Positions 51,823 through 61,529 of a DNA stretch of 64,000 nucleotides are shown here, one piece after another (position 1 is the first letter of the stretch; every line of letters starts with the position of its first letter). The notes below the pieces were generated by a model. The model had not been told where the DNA came from. It did not search any database and was given only the letters and a program-made list of their open reading frames with translations. Both the position numbers and the translations under genes were made by a program. This DNA is from CAYUQT01 sp964596165 (GTDB taxonomy: Bacteria > Planctomycetota > Phycisphaerae > UBA1845 > JAFGLZ01). Where the stretch lies: assembly GCA_964596165.1 (NCBI GenBank), contig CAZQTW010000001.1:124001-188000 (forward strand), in the 5' to 3' direction.

Positions 51823-53754
51823 ATGGCCGTGGCAGTCTACCTCTTGGCCGTCACGGTCCGACTTGCCTTTCTGGCGGAGGCACGACACAGCCCCCTGTAC
51901 CAATGGCCCACCATTGATGAGAGCGAACATCACGACCTCGCCGTCGCAATTGCCACGGGCACGCTTCCGACAACGCCGTATGTCAAGGCTCCCGGATACT
52001 TCTACCTTCTTGGCGGCATCTACAAGGTATTCGGCCACGATTCGCTGAGAGCGCGTTTTGTTCAGGTATTCCTGTTCAGTCTCTCACCGGTGCTGGTGTT
52101 TCTGATCGCGCACCGATTGTTCGGTGCGATTGTCGGGGTCCTCGCGGGAATCCTGGCGTCCGTCTTCTGGACGCTTGTCTTCTTCAGTGCGGAGCTGCTC
52201 GACATATCCTTGGCATGCCTGCTCTACCTCCTGTTGGCATGGTTGCTCGTTGGCCTGGATGACCGCCGACCGTGGAAATGGCTGGTCTGCGGTATTGTCC
52301 TGGGATTGGGTGCAATCACCCGCCCGAATATCCTCGCCTATGCGCCCGTTTTGGCCGTCGTCGTTGCCGTCAGGGCATGGCGAAGGGCCACTCCGGGCCC
52401 TCCCCGGACAGTACCCCCGGCGTGGCTCAAGACTGCGGCGGCCAGAATCGTCCAGTTTGGGCTTGGAACGGCATTGGCCATCGCACCCGTCACACTTCGC
52501 AACCTGCTGGTGTCGAAGGAGCGACTGTTGGTCGGGGCATGGGGCTCGGCCGTCTTCTACTTAGCGAACAACCCCCAGACCGACGGCAAGAACGTTGTCC
52601 GTCCCACGGTCAGGAGCCTCCAAACGGACCTCCTTCGAGATCCCTCGCTGCGAAATGAGGGCAGTCAAGCCTGCTACCTTGTGGTGGCGCACGCCCTCGG
52701 TCGCCGGCCCACCTACGAAGAAGTCGAACAGTACTACCGCCGCCTTTCACGGGAGTACGTGCTGCATTATCCGCGGAAATTCATGGGGGACGTATTCAAG
52801 CGATTTTGTTTCTTGTTCAACGCTTACGAGTATCCCTTCAACAAGAACGTCTACCATTTTCGCAAGTTCAGCCGGTTGCTCGCCGTCCTCTCTTGGCTCC
52901 ATTACGGGATCGTCATGCCGGTGGGAATGCTCGGCCTGATCGTCGCGCTCGTGCGGCGCCCGTGGCCCGCCGGGTTTTCCTATCACCTCGCACTGATCGT
53001 GACCTACGCGCTGCCGTGTACGTTCTTTCAGGTGGTATCACGGTATCGCATCCCGTTGGTCTACCTGATGATGCCCTTGGTGGCGTATGGCGCCGTTGAA
53101 TTTGTGACGATGCTCCGGCCGCCCATTCAATGGCGGCGGATCAGCCTATCCGCCGGTGCTCTCAGCGGACTGCTCGTGTTCTCGAACGTCAATGTCTTCG
53201 GCTACTCGCCCGCGCGACACGAGTACCTCCCTTTCTACTATGCGGGAGCCTGCATGGCCACCGGCCGTCACGACCTGGTCGTCGAAGTCTCCGATGAGAT
53301 TGAGCAGGCCTTGGCGGATCCCAATCGAGCCCCGCTTATTCCGCCCAACGCGATGTCCCCCATGTTCGATTACTTCTACCGGCGCGGTGACTTCGCGCGT
53401 GCGTGCAGGTATGGGCGACAGGTCATCCTGCGCGGGGACGATGCCCCCCCTGAGACCCTGGATGCCATTTTGTCGGTGTTGATCCGAGAGGGCCGGCACG
53501 ATGACGCCAAACGGGTTCTCGAGAGAATATGCGCGCAGACCTCAACGAGCGTCAACGCCTATACAGCCCAGGCACTGCTTCGCTACGGACGCGCTTACAA
53601 CGACCGCGAGGCACTCCTCGCGGCCAAGGAGAAGTACGCCGTCCTTGCCGGGCTGTACCCGGAGGAACAGAAGTTCAAGAACGGCTTGGATTGGGTCACG
53701 AAGGCCCTGCATGGGCCGGCAACAACGTCCACGTCCACGCGGAAGAACCCGTGA
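51823..53754 (+). CDS. GT39/PMT-type membrane glycosyltransferase
   Basis: The 643-residue polytopic protein begins with a membrane segment (VAVYLLAVTVRLAFLAEA). The first loop has PTIDESEHHDLAVAIATG, placing the Asp-Glu pair typical of PMT_2/ArnT-like enzymes. Further marks are VKAPGYFYLLGGIYKVFG, AELLDISLACLLYLLLAW and GAITRPNILAYAPVL. The C-terminal 200 residues are soluble and helical and may be weak TPR-like repeats. The frame is open for 26 codons further upstream but has no ATG, GTG or TTG there, so 51823 is the start. These enzymes move a sugar from a polyprenyl carrier to protein or lipid on the outer face of the membrane. Confidence 0.85.
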   Translation: MAVAVYLLAVTVRLAFLAEARHSPLYQWPTIDESEHHDLAVAIATGTLPTTPYVKAPGYFYLLGGIYKVFGHDSLRARFVQVFLFSLSPVLVFLIAHRLFGAIVGVLAGILASVFWTLVFFSAELLDISLACLLYLLLAWLLVGLDDRRPWKWLVCGIVLGLGAITRPNILAYAPVLAVVVAVRAWRRATPGPPRTVPPAWLKTAAARIVQFGLGTALAIAPVTLRNLLVSKERLLVGAWGSAVFYLANNPQTDGKNVVRPTVRSLQTDLLRDPSLRNEGSQACYLVVAHALGRRPTYEEVEQYYRRLSREYVLHYPRKFMGDVFKRFCFLFNAYEYPFNKNVYHFRKFSRLLAVLSWLHYGIVMPVGMLGLIVALVRRPWPAGFSYHLALIVTYALPCTFFQVVSRYRIPLVYLMMPLVAYGAVEFVTMLRPPIQWRRISLSAGALSGLLVFSNVNVFGYSPARHEYLPFYYAGACMATGRHDLVVEVSDEIEQALADPNRAPLIPPNAMSPMFDYFYRRGDFARACRYGRQVILRGDDAPPETLDAILSVLIREGRHDDAKRVLERICAQTSTSVNAYTAQALLRYGRAYNDREALLAAKEKYAVLAGLYPEEQKFKNGLDWVTKALHGPATTSTSTRKNP

Positions 53755-53822
53755 TCCTTGACAAGCAAGTGCTTCTCCGGTCCGGGCCTCCGCCGCGTCC
53801 ACCGCCCCTGGCGACGACCATG

Positions 53823-53851
53823 TTGACTTACTTTTCGCACACTGTTAGCGT
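53823..53851 (+). promoter_or_regulatory. putative extended -10 promoter of the PpiC gene
   Basis: TTGACT (53823-53828, 5 of 6 consensus bases) is followed after 17 bases by TAGCGT (53846-53851), which is a weak -10 but has a TGn just before it. Transcription would start near 53858, shortly before the GTG at 53875. Confidence 0.35.
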
Positions 53852-53874
53852 AAGCTCATTCTTAGGCAAAGGTT

Positions 53875-54981
53875 GTGCGGGTTCTTGAAATGCGTCGAAT
53901 TCGAACGGTAGTGGATTTGCTTGTCGGGGTGTATCTGGCATGGGCCATAGCCGGCTGCACCATGACTGAGGGAACGACCTCCGGTCGTTCCGTCGGAGAT
54001 GTCTGGGAAGAACCGACTTCTCCCCCCGCTCAGCAGTCTCCCGACTTGGCGGATCGCACGGCAATGGGTACGGCCGGCACGGCGAAGGAGGCACCGCCCA
54101 CACCGATCGCCACCGTAAACGGTAAGCCCATCAACCGCGCTGCGATGATGGATCTACTGATCCGAACCCGGGGGCTGAGCGTGCTGGAGGAGCTTGTCGC
54201 GCGGGATCTGGCACGGCAGGCTGCAGAAGCCGAAGGGGTAAGTATCACACCCGCCGACATTCAGGCTGAGTATGACCGAAGCCTCGCGCAGATCAGCTCG
54301 CCCGTGCCTACAACCACACAACCCCTCCTGGCCAAGGAAGCTCGAGAAACGCTGTTGAGCGAGATTCTCAGGCGACGCGGCCTCTCCCGAGAAGAATTCG
54401 GCATGGCGATGGAGAGGCAGGCGTGTCTCCGCAAGATCGCCGAGAAACGTTTACAGATAACCGAACCGATGCTTCGCACCCAGTATGAAATGATGTACGA
54501 CGCTCGTGTTCAGGTGCGGCACATCCAGGTGGCGGATTGGCGTGACGTATCCAGGGTGCAGAAGATGCTGGAAGCCGGGAAGGATTTTGCCGAGGTGGCC
54601 CGAACATGCAGCCAGAACCTCAACACCGCGCCGGAGGGCGGGTTGCTGCCGCCATTCAGCCGCAACCAGGACGACGTCCCGCCGCTCCTGAGGGACGCCG
54701 CGTTTTCGTTGTCCGTCGGCCAGGTCTCCAACCCCATCCGGATCGAAAACGATTATCACCTCATCAAACCGGTCCAGCGGTTCGATCGCTCGCAGGTCCA
54801 ATTTGAACACGTCAAGGAAATCGTCCGCATGAAACTCATTGAACGGTTGTTGCCCGAGGCGATGGCCAAGATCGAACGCGACCTGTTCAACAAGGCACAG
54901 ATTGTCATCACCGACCCGCGGCTTCGTCAGCAGTTTGACGAGAAGTACGGTCGGACGAAGGCGGTTCGCGGTGGAAACTGA
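53875..54981 (+). CDS. PpiC/SurA-type peptidyl-prolyl isomerase lipoprotein
   Basis: The protein has 368 residues from the GTG at 53875, or 363 from the ATG at 53890. The signal ends in a lipobox (WAIAGC), so the protein is anchored by lipid on the outer side of the membrane. A proline/threonine-rich linker leads to a SurA-like helical domain at about 78-200 (ATVNGKPINRAAMMDLLI). The parvulin domain is at about 205-300 (QVRHIQVADWRDVSRVQKMLEAGKDFAEVARTCSQ, EGGLLPPFSRNQDD, SLSVGQVSNPIRIENDYHLIKP). Such proteins help exported proteins fold by turning X-Pro bonds. The aminotransferase gene starts 13 bases after its stop. Confidence 0.88.
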   Translation: MRVLEMRRIRTVVDLLVGVYLAWAIAGCTMTEGTTSGRSVGDVWEEPTSPPAQQSPDLADRTAMGTAGTAKEAPPTPIATVNGKPINRAAMMDLLIRTRGLSVLEELVARDLARQAAEAEGVSITPADIQAEYDRSLAQISSPVPTTTQPLLAKEARETLLSEILRRRGLSREEFGMAMERQACLRKIAEKRLQITEPMLRTQYEMMYDARVQVRHIQVADWRDVSRVQKMLEAGKDFAEVARTCSQNLNTAPEGGLLPPFSRNQDDVPPLLRDAAFSLSVGQVSNPIRIENDYHLIKPVQRFDRSQVQFEHVKEIVRMKLIERLLPEAMAKIERDLFNKAQIVITDPRLRQQFDEKYGRTKAVRGGN

Positions 54982-54994
54982 GCGACGGACACCC

Positions 54995-56215
54995 ATGTCG
55001 GAATTCAAGATTGAGCCCGCGGAGCGTATTCGTCGTCTGCCGCCGTACCTGTTCAGTCGGCTGAACGCGCTCAAACACACCAAGCGGCAGCAAGGCGTTG
55101 ATCTGATTGACCTGGGAATGGGCAATCCCTCGGACCCGGCGCCTCAGATCGTCATCGATAAGTTGTGCGAGGCCGCCCGCGATCCGCGAAATCACCGGTA
55201 CAGCGTGAGCAAAGGGCTTTTCAACCTCCGGCGCGAGGTTGCCAAGAAGTACAAGGCCAAATGGGGCGTCAGCCTCGACCCTGAAACGGAAATCATCGCC
55301 TGTCTCGGCAGCAAGGAAGGGTTTGCCCACATGTGCCTGGCCATGCTGGGACCGGGCGACACGGCCGTCGTGGGCGATCCCTACTTCCCGATCCACGTGT
55401 ACTGCGTCGCGCTGGCCGGCGCCAACGTCATCAAAGTGACGCTGGGCAATGACGATGCCTTCCTCGAGCGAATCGAGTACGTCGTGCAACACCTCTATCC
55501 GCGCCCGAAGCTCATCATCCTGAACTACCCGCACAATCCGACGGCGATGACGGTCGAGGCGAGGTTCTTCGACCGTGTTGTCGAGATGGCCGAGCGGACC
55601 GGGGTTATGGTCATTCACGACTTCGCCTATGGCGAGACGTGCTTCGAGAACTATCGATCGCCCTGCTTCCTCGGCGCCAAGGGAGCCAAGGAATGTGGCG
55701 TCGAGTTCAGCACGCTGAGCAAACCCTACAACATGGCCGGATTCCGCATCGGATTCTGCGCGGGCAACAAGAAGATGATCGAGGCCCTCGCGACGATCAA
55801 AGGGTACTACGACTACGGTATCTTCCAGCCCATCCAGATTGCCAGCATCATCGCCATGCGACACTGCGAGGAGGACATCCGTCGACAGGCACGGATCTAC
55901 CAGCAACGCCGCGACGTCGTCCTCGCCGGCATCGAAAAGCTCGGCTGGCGCGCCGAGAAGCCGCGAGCCGGAATGTTCATCTGGGCGCACGTGTCCCCGG
56001 AACACCTTGGCGGACGCGACACGCTTCAGTTCTGCATGGACATGATGGACGAGGCGGAGGTGGCCTTGGCGCCCGGCGACGCCTTCGGTGAAAACGGCGC
56101 CGGTTGCGTTCGGATCGCAATCGTGGAAAACGATCTTCGGCTCAAACAGGCAATGCGTCAGCTCGCACGGGTGCTCGTTAAGCCCCGACCGACGGCCAAC
56201 GAAAAGTCAGCGTGA
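54995..56215 (+). CDS. class I/II pyridoxal-phosphate aminotransferase (AlaC-like)
   Basis: The open frame begins inside the upstream gene at 54839; the ATG at 54995 starts the conserved protein (MSEFKIEPAERIRRLPPYLF), giving 406 residues. The PLP lysine is Lys243 in STLSKPYNMAGFR; Asp209 and Tyr212 (HDFAYGE) and Asn181 (NYPHNPTA) bind the cofactor. The N-terminal DLGMGNPSDPAP and the length match the AlaC glutamate-pyruvate aminotransferases, close to LL-diaminopimelate aminotransferases. It acts in the cytoplasm in amino-acid synthesis. Its 13-base distance to the foldase gene suggests one transcript, though the functions are unrelated. Confidence 0.9.
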   Translation: MSEFKIEPAERIRRLPPYLFSRLNALKHTKRQQGVDLIDLGMGNPSDPAPQIVIDKLCEAARDPRNHRYSVSKGLFNLRREVAKKYKAKWGVSLDPETEIIACLGSKEGFAHMCLAMLGPGDTAVVGDPYFPIHVYCVALAGANVIKVTLGNDDAFLERIEYVVQHLYPRPKLIILNYPHNPTAMTVEARFFDRVVEMAERTGVMVIHDFAYGETCFENYRSPCFLGAKGAKECGVEFSTLSKPYNMAGFRIGFCAGNKKMIEALATIKGYYDYGIFQPIQIASIIAMRHCEEDIRRQARIYQQRRDVVLAGIEKLGWRAEKPRAGMFIWAHVSPEHLGGRDTLQFCMDMMDEAEVALAPGDAFGENGAGCVRIAIVENDLRLKQAMRQLARVLVKPRPTANEKSA

Positions 56216-56237
56216 CGCACCATACGACCCACCGCAC

Positions 56238-58724
56238 TTATTGACGGAAGGGCCTATGCGCCTCATACAGCGCCATACGAGCGCGGAGGGCACTTAGCAG
56301 GTCTTGACGACCGGCGGATTCCGCCAGCGTTATCGCGCGAGAGGCCGTTTGGACGGCTGCCGCGAAGTCTCCGCATTCCGCCTGGGCGGCCGCAAGCGTG
56401 TCGAGGACCGAGACGTCCTCCGCCGGTGCGGTCCGCAGCGCTTCCTCGGCCAATCGCCGCGATTCGCGGCCGTCCCGAACGGCGGCATCGGTACATGTCG
56501 CCATCAGCCATGCCAGGTTGTTCATCAACTCCGGGTTTTTCGGGCTGCGGCGCAACCCCTGCGAAAGAGTCTCCTTTGCCTCCGCGTGCCGTCCCAGCGC
56601 CACCAAGACGGTCGCCAGCCTGGCATGAGCGACTCCCAAGCCGGCATCTTTGGCAATTGCCTTCCGGAAGAAGCCCAACGCCCGCTCGGGCATGCCTTGG
56701 TAAGCGAAGACCTCACCCCGACTGACCAACTCGCGCGCGTCCATGGGCCCCACGAAGAAGGATGCATAGGCGTTGACTGCATGGGCCAGCAGGAGAATCC
56801 AGATCAAGGGACTCCCCCGTCCGAGCGCACGCGCCAGACGATCAAACCCGACGGCGCCCAGCGCGCACAGACACGTCATCGAACTGAGCCCGTAGAAACC
56901 CTTCGCCTGGGCGTAGTAGGGCAGTCTCAGGGTCATGTAGAAGACCGCGAACACAACGAACAAGCCGTGCCCCACCACCATCGCCCATGAAGTCGTCGGA
57001 CGCCGCAGCCACTCCGACAAGGTGACGAGCAATCCGACGCCGATGAGAACGGTGGGAAACATCGCCATGACGTACCCGACGCACATCAGGTCGTAGTGCC
57101 ACGGCGCCCGAAACTGGACATTCGCAATCCCGGCGCACATGCCGTCGCCCCAGACGGTGGAGTAAATGCCATCCGCGTACGAGTACAGACTGCTGTGGAA
57201 TGGTGCGGTCAACGATCGCCCAAAACGAAGGTAGTAGTCGAGCACGCCGTAGCCAGGATCCTGCCACCAAGCGATACCGCTGACGGGATCCCAATTGCCG
57301 ACCAACGGATTCTTGAAGTGAACCCAGTTGCGAATGAGAAACCAACCCCCGACCAGGAACATCACGCTGAACGAGACACCCACCGTACCCGACAGACGCC
57401 GTAGGTTCAAACCGTATCGATGCACGTGATGAACCGCCAAGCTTGCGAGGATAACCACCACGGCCAGGAAGGCCGTATGCTTCGACACCATGGCCAAGCC
57501 CAGCAAGAACCCCAGCATCACCCAGAGCCGCCATGCGGGGTCGTCCGTGCCAAGAATGCGAAGAGCCACGAGAATCGCGGCAATCGTAAACGCTACACAC
57601 ATGACCTCATTGGAGGGGTAATTCGACATGTAGAGCAGCATGGGCATGCTCCCGGTCAGAATCAGCCCGGCGCAACGAGCCCTCACCGAATCGGGAAAGA
57701 GCGTTCTCAGAACAAACCACATGAGCACGACCGCGGCCAGCCCTCCCGCCATGCTCATCAGCCTGGGAACCAGGGCCTCGGCGGCGGTCAGGCCCGCCGA
57801 TCGGCAAACAGCCGTCACAACCACCGTGGCGACATAGTAGAGTGGCGGCTGGTACATCTCCCAGCCGTCGCCGGCAAGCGGCAGTCTGCGATTGACTTCC
57901 AGGAACCGAAGGTAGTCGTAGTGTGCAGGTGCATCGAACCCCAGCACCGGCTGGAGGTACGTCAGGTTGTTGGCGCAAAGCACGATCCACGAAACCACGA
58001 CCAGTGCGAACAGACCCCACTCCGCCGGACGGATCGCCCGTTGAACATCGCCCGACCCACATGCGGCGAACCGCCGAAACCCGAACCAAGCCGTCAGCAC
58101 GATCAGGACTGCGGCACCGACACCGATCAGGACCATCGGCCAGACCTTCGACCACGCCTCACGAACGGTGGGTGATGTGGCCGTGATCGCGTGCGTCATC
58201 GGCTCCTTCGCCAACCGGACGGGAGACCACGAGACACCTTCGGTGCGCGCCTGCCAGGTTGCGTCGGTCCGCACTGTCTGTGACCCGACGCGCAACCGCA
58301 GCGACAACGCGGGCGGTCCCCTATGGTTCGCAACGTCCACCTCCAAACGATTCGTACCGACCAACAAGGCCTCGGTAACGGGATACCGATCCGCCGTCTT
58401 CCACGAGCGACCCGACGATGGTCCCACGGCAATGCTGCGGCCGTTGATTCTCAGCTCGTAACTGCGAAACGCCCGAACCTCGACCTCGGCCGGGGTCTTG
58501 GAGTCGCTCAGATCGAATTCCCGGGAGAAACAGACCGTCCGTTTCTTGACCTCACGGGCTTCGAGGATATAGGGCAAGGGGTAGAGCACCCATTCACCCG
58601 GTCCCGAGGTTAGGAACGGTATCTCCGGATCGCGGAGGCATCGCCACACCGTGGTCCCCGCGGCGAGCAGACCGATCCCCACGAGCAGAAGTACCGCGGG
58701 AACATGTGTTCGCAGTGCACTCAT
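56238..58724 (-). CDS. membrane glycosyltransferase with N-terminal beta-sandwich and TPR tail (copy A)
   Basis: The 828-residue protein has a first membrane helix (8-26), then an outside beta-sandwich of about 160 residues that resembles a galactose-binding fold (FRSYELRINGRSIAVG, LLVGTNRLEVDVANHRGPPALSLRL). A PMT-like multi-spanning core follows at about 190-680, with the acidic loop motif VLGFDAPAHYDYLRFL, the segment WEMYQPPLYYVATV and a conserved block GIAWWQDPGYGVLDYYLRFG. TPR units start near residue 690 (PERALGFFRKAIAKDAGLGVAHARLA). The whole length is matched by the next gene upstream, so they are tandem paralogs. Likely transfers a sugar outside the membrane. The sandwich fusion is unusual. 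Confidence 0.8.
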   Translation of the reverse strand: MSALRTHVPAVLLLVGIGLLAAGTTVWRCLRDPEIPFLTSGPGEWVLYPLPYILEAREVKKRTVCFSREFDLSDSKTPAEVEVRAFRSYELRINGRSIAVGPSSGRSWKTADRYPVTEALLVGTNRLEVDVANHRGPPALSLRLRVGSQTVRTDATWQARTEGVSWSPVRLAKEPMTHAITATSPTVREAWSKVWPMVLIGVGAAVLIVLTAWFGFRRFAACGSGDVQRAIRPAEWGLFALVVVSWIVLCANNLTYLQPVLGFDAPAHYDYLRFLEVNRRLPLAGDGWEMYQPPLYYVATVVVTAVCRSAGLTAAEALVPRLMSMAGGLAAVVLMWFVLRTLFPDSVRARCAGLILTGSMPMLLYMSNYPSNEVMCVAFTIAAILVALRILGTDDPAWRLWVMLGFLLGLAMVSKHTAFLAVVVILASLAVHHVHRYGLNLRRLSGTVGVSFSVMFLVGGWFLIRNWVHFKNPLVGNWDPVSGIAWWQDPGYGVLDYYLRFGRSLTAPFHSSLYSYADGIYSTVWGDGMCAGIANVQFRAPWHYDLMCVGYVMAMFPTVLIGVGLLVTLSEWLRRPTTSWAMVVGHGLFVVFAVFYMTLRLPYYAQAKGFYGLSSMTCLCALGAVGFDRLARALGRGSPLIWILLLAHAVNAYASFFVGPMDARELVSRGEVFAYQGMPERALGFFRKAIAKDAGLGVAHARLATVLVALGRHAEAKETLSQGLRRSPKNPELMNNLAWLMATCTDAAVRDGRESRRLAEEALRTAPAEDVSVLDTLAAAQAECGDFAAAVQTASRAITLAESAGRQDLLSALRARMALYEAHRPFRQ

Positions 58725-58840
58725 TTTGTGCGACGAGCTCTATCCGTCCGACCGACATCGGCGGTCAAGTTGTCCCCACCACCCCTTGTTGCGAGATGGC
58801 AGATCACGGGCACTTGCCCATCTTACACGATGAGGGGAGT

Positions 58841-61339
58841 CTACCAACCCGATTCCCGGTAAGGCGTCCCCGCCTTGTACAAGTCGAGCCTCACCCTCAT
58901 TCGTTCCAGCAGGTCCTCCCGTTTCGCGGACTCGGCCAATCGGATCGCTTGTTCCAGCGTGTTTATCGCCGCTGAAAAGTCACCTTGCTCGGCCTGTGCG
59001 GCGGCCAGCGTATCCAACGCCCCGGCATCCGGGGGGGCTGTGAGCCGGCACGCGCGTTCGGCCAACAAAGCGGCCTTGGCACCGTCGCGATACCGCCCAT
59101 CAGGACATGTGGCCATGAGCCAGGCAAGGGCGTTGAGTAGATCGAGACTCTGCGGAACGTGAACGATGCCGTCTTGCCATGTCTGACGAGCCTCCGCGTA
59201 TCGGCGAAGCTTGAATAGCACCTTGCCAAGCCCTGCATAGGCCTCCATACGGTTCGGATCAAGGTGAATGGCCCGGCGAAAATGCTCAATGCCTCGGACC
59301 GATTTGCCCTGACGCGCCAACGCCTCGCCCAGAAGCCAGTGCGCCTTGGCATCGAGCGGCCACACGAAGAACGAGGCATAGGCATTGACGGCCCACATCA
59401 ACAAAGGGATCCAGAGGACGCCGGCATACCTGCCGACGCGACGACTGATTGCATCAAACCCCCAGGCCGCCAATGCGCACAGACACGCCGCACTCGATAG
59501 CCCAAAGAAACCCTTGACGTTTCCGTAGTAGGGCAACTTGAGCGTCATGAAGAGAATTGCATACCCGACGACCAACGCATGCCCCATCAACACGGCCCAA
59601 ATCGCACCGGGATGCCGAATCCATGCGGCCAGAGCGGCGATCATCCCCACCGCGACAAAGAGCGTGGGAATCCATGCCAGGGAGAATCCGACCGCCATCA
59701 GATCGTAATGCCACGGCGGGTGGAGACTCCCGGAGATGCCGGCCCACGTGCCGTCGCCCCACACGCTGGAGAAAATCCCGTCGGCAAAGGAATAGAGACA
59801 ACTGTGAAACGGCTTCGTCAGCGATCTGCCGAATGAGAGGTAGTAGGACGATGTGCGGTACCCCGGATCCTGCCACCAAGCAAGCCCCGTGGCCCGATCC
59901 CAGTTGCCGACGAGAGGATTCCCAAAGTGCGACCAGTTGCGATATCCGTTCCAGCCTGCCACCGCCAAGGCGGCGACCGCTGTCGCCACCATACGGCTCA
60001 ACCCGACACGAAGCGGCCATCGTCCATCCAGCGCGAGTCGACCCGCCATCACCACAAGAACCACACCCACGGCAAGAACGGCCGTATGCTTGGACAATAC
60101 CGCCAGACCCAGCACACTGCCCAATACCACATGTCGTCCCAGACTCCGTGTCCGATCTCGCAGGATTCGCAGGAACAGAACCAGAGCAGCGGTGGTGAAC
60201 GCGGCAGCCGTAACCTCATTGGTCGGATATTGCGACAAGTAGATGTTCATGGGCAGGGCCGCACCCACGATCAACCCCGCACATCGAGACCGTTGAGAAT
60301 GAGGAAAAACGATTCGCAAGGCGAAGTAGACCAGAACGATCAGGGCTAACCCGCCGGCCGCACTGACCATCTTAGGTACCATTACAGGGGCATCAACCCA
60401 GCCTAGAACCTCGCCGATCGACGCCACGCACGCACTGAGCACGTAATGCAAGGGGGGCTGAAACATCTCCCAGCCTTCATTGGCGAGCGGCAGTCGACGA
60501 TGGGCAAGCAAGAACGTGACGTATTCGACGTGGCCGGGACCGTCGTAGCCTACCACCGGTGGCATGCGATAGAGATTGTTGGCGCAGAGGCCACACCACA
60601 ATACGGCAATCAGACCGAGAAGAGCCCATTCCATCCGGCGGGAAGAGGCGATCCTGGCGCCCGGTGCGGATTGGCGAACGGCTCCCTCACTCCATCGCGC
60701 CGTCCACCGCACGCCGACGATCACCACCGACGCCATGCCTGCCCATAAGAGGACGGTCGGCCATGCCCGGCGCCAGCCTTCGGCTACTGACGGTGACGCT
60801 CGGGTCAGCGGATGATCCATGGGTTCGACCGCCAGACGAACGGGCACCCAAGCTCCATCTCCGGTCCGCGTTTCCCAGCCGCTGTCTGTCTTTACCGTCA
60901 CCCCATCAATCGTCATCACCAGCCAGAAGGCAGGGGGACCCACGACTTGTCTGACTTCGGCCTCCAGGATGTTCTGCCCCGCCCTCAGGAAAGCCGCCCC
61001 TTCATGCGCGACCGTTCGCTTCCAGGACCCCTTTGTTGCCGGCGTTCCACAAACCCGCGCGCCATTCAGCCACAGTGTGTAGTCCTGGAAAGCCCGAAGA
61101 CGGATCGATGCGGATGCCGGCACGGATCCCACGTCGAACCGGGTTCGGAACCGCACACGTTGTTCCCGGCTCGCTCGGATGGCAAGTGTCGGATCCGTCG
61201 GATAGACAATCCACTCGGCGGGCTTTTCCGCGGAAAGGAAGGCTATGGAGGGATTCGAAAGACACTGCCAAAGCGTAATGGCGAGTAGGAGAAGGAAAAG
61301 GCCCAGCAGTGCCAGAGCTGCCAACACGCTCCGTCGCAA
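58841..61339 (-). CDS. membrane glycosyltransferase with N-terminal beta-sandwich and TPR tail (copy B)
   Basis: The 832-residue paralog of the gene at 56238-58724 has the same order of parts: an anchor helix, a beta-sandwich (FQDYTLWLNGARVCGTP, LRAGQNILEAEVRQVVGPPAFWL), a multi-spanning core (VVGYDGPGHVEYVTFL, WEMFQPPLHYVLSA, GLAWWQDPGYRTSSYYLSFG, GIFSSVWGDGTWAG), then TPR units (VRGIEHFRRAIHLDPNRMEAYAGLG). The closest match to copy A is around WWQDPGY and WHYDLM. The 116-base gap between the copies holds no gene. It is probably co-transcribed with copy A downstream. The acceptor and sugar are unknown. Confidence 0.8.
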   Translation of the reverse strand: MRRSVLAALALLGLFLLLLAITLWQCLSNPSIAFLSAEKPAEWIVYPTDPTLAIRASREQRVRFRTRFDVGSVPASASIRLRAFQDYTLWLNGARVCGTPATKGSWKRTVAHEGAAFLRAGQNILEAEVRQVVGPPAFWLVMTIDGVTVKTDSGWETRTGDGAWVPVRLAVEPMDHPLTRASPSVAEGWRRAWPTVLLWAGMASVVIVGVRWTARWSEGAVRQSAPGARIASSRRMEWALLGLIAVLWCGLCANNLYRMPPVVGYDGPGHVEYVTFLLAHRRLPLANEGWEMFQPPLHYVLSACVASIGEVLGWVDAPVMVPKMVSAAGGLALIVLVYFALRIVFPHSQRSRCAGLIVGAALPMNIYLSQYPTNEVTAAAFTTAALVLFLRILRDRTRSLGRHVVLGSVLGLAVLSKHTAVLAVGVVLVVMAGRLALDGRWPLRVGLSRMVATAVAALAVAGWNGYRNWSHFGNPLVGNWDRATGLAWWQDPGYRTSSYYLSFGRSLTKPFHSCLYSFADGIFSSVWGDGTWAGISGSLHPPWHYDLMAVGFSLAWIPTLFVAVGMIAALAAWIRHPGAIWAVLMGHALVVGYAILFMTLKLPYYGNVKGFFGLSSAACLCALAAWGFDAISRRVGRYAGVLWIPLLMWAVNAYASFFVWPLDAKAHWLLGEALARQGKSVRGIEHFRRAIHLDPNRMEAYAGLGKVLFKLRRYAEARQTWQDGIVHVPQSLDLLNALAWLMATCPDGRYRDGAKAALLAERACRLTAPPDAGALDTLAAAQAEQGDFSAAINTLEQAIRLAESAKREDLLERMRVRLDLYKAGTPYRESGW

Positions 61340-61529
61340 GGCACGGTTCCCCCTTTGGAGATCATCCGCGGAACACGGACGCGTCGATCACCGGCCCGCC
61401 GGCCGAACGAGACGCCCTTGTCCGCTCGGAAGGCGAAACGCCGAAGACATGCACGCGCAGGCAATCCGTCGGTGCCCGCCGCTCAGGCGACGGACACCGA
61501 CGTTCAGAGCCTCTTGTTCGCAACGCGCT

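Noticed and set aside
58725..58840. Short stem GGGCA/TGCCC between the tandem glycosyltransferase genes, considered as a terminator
   Set aside because: The stem is only five bases with a two-base loop and no T-run.
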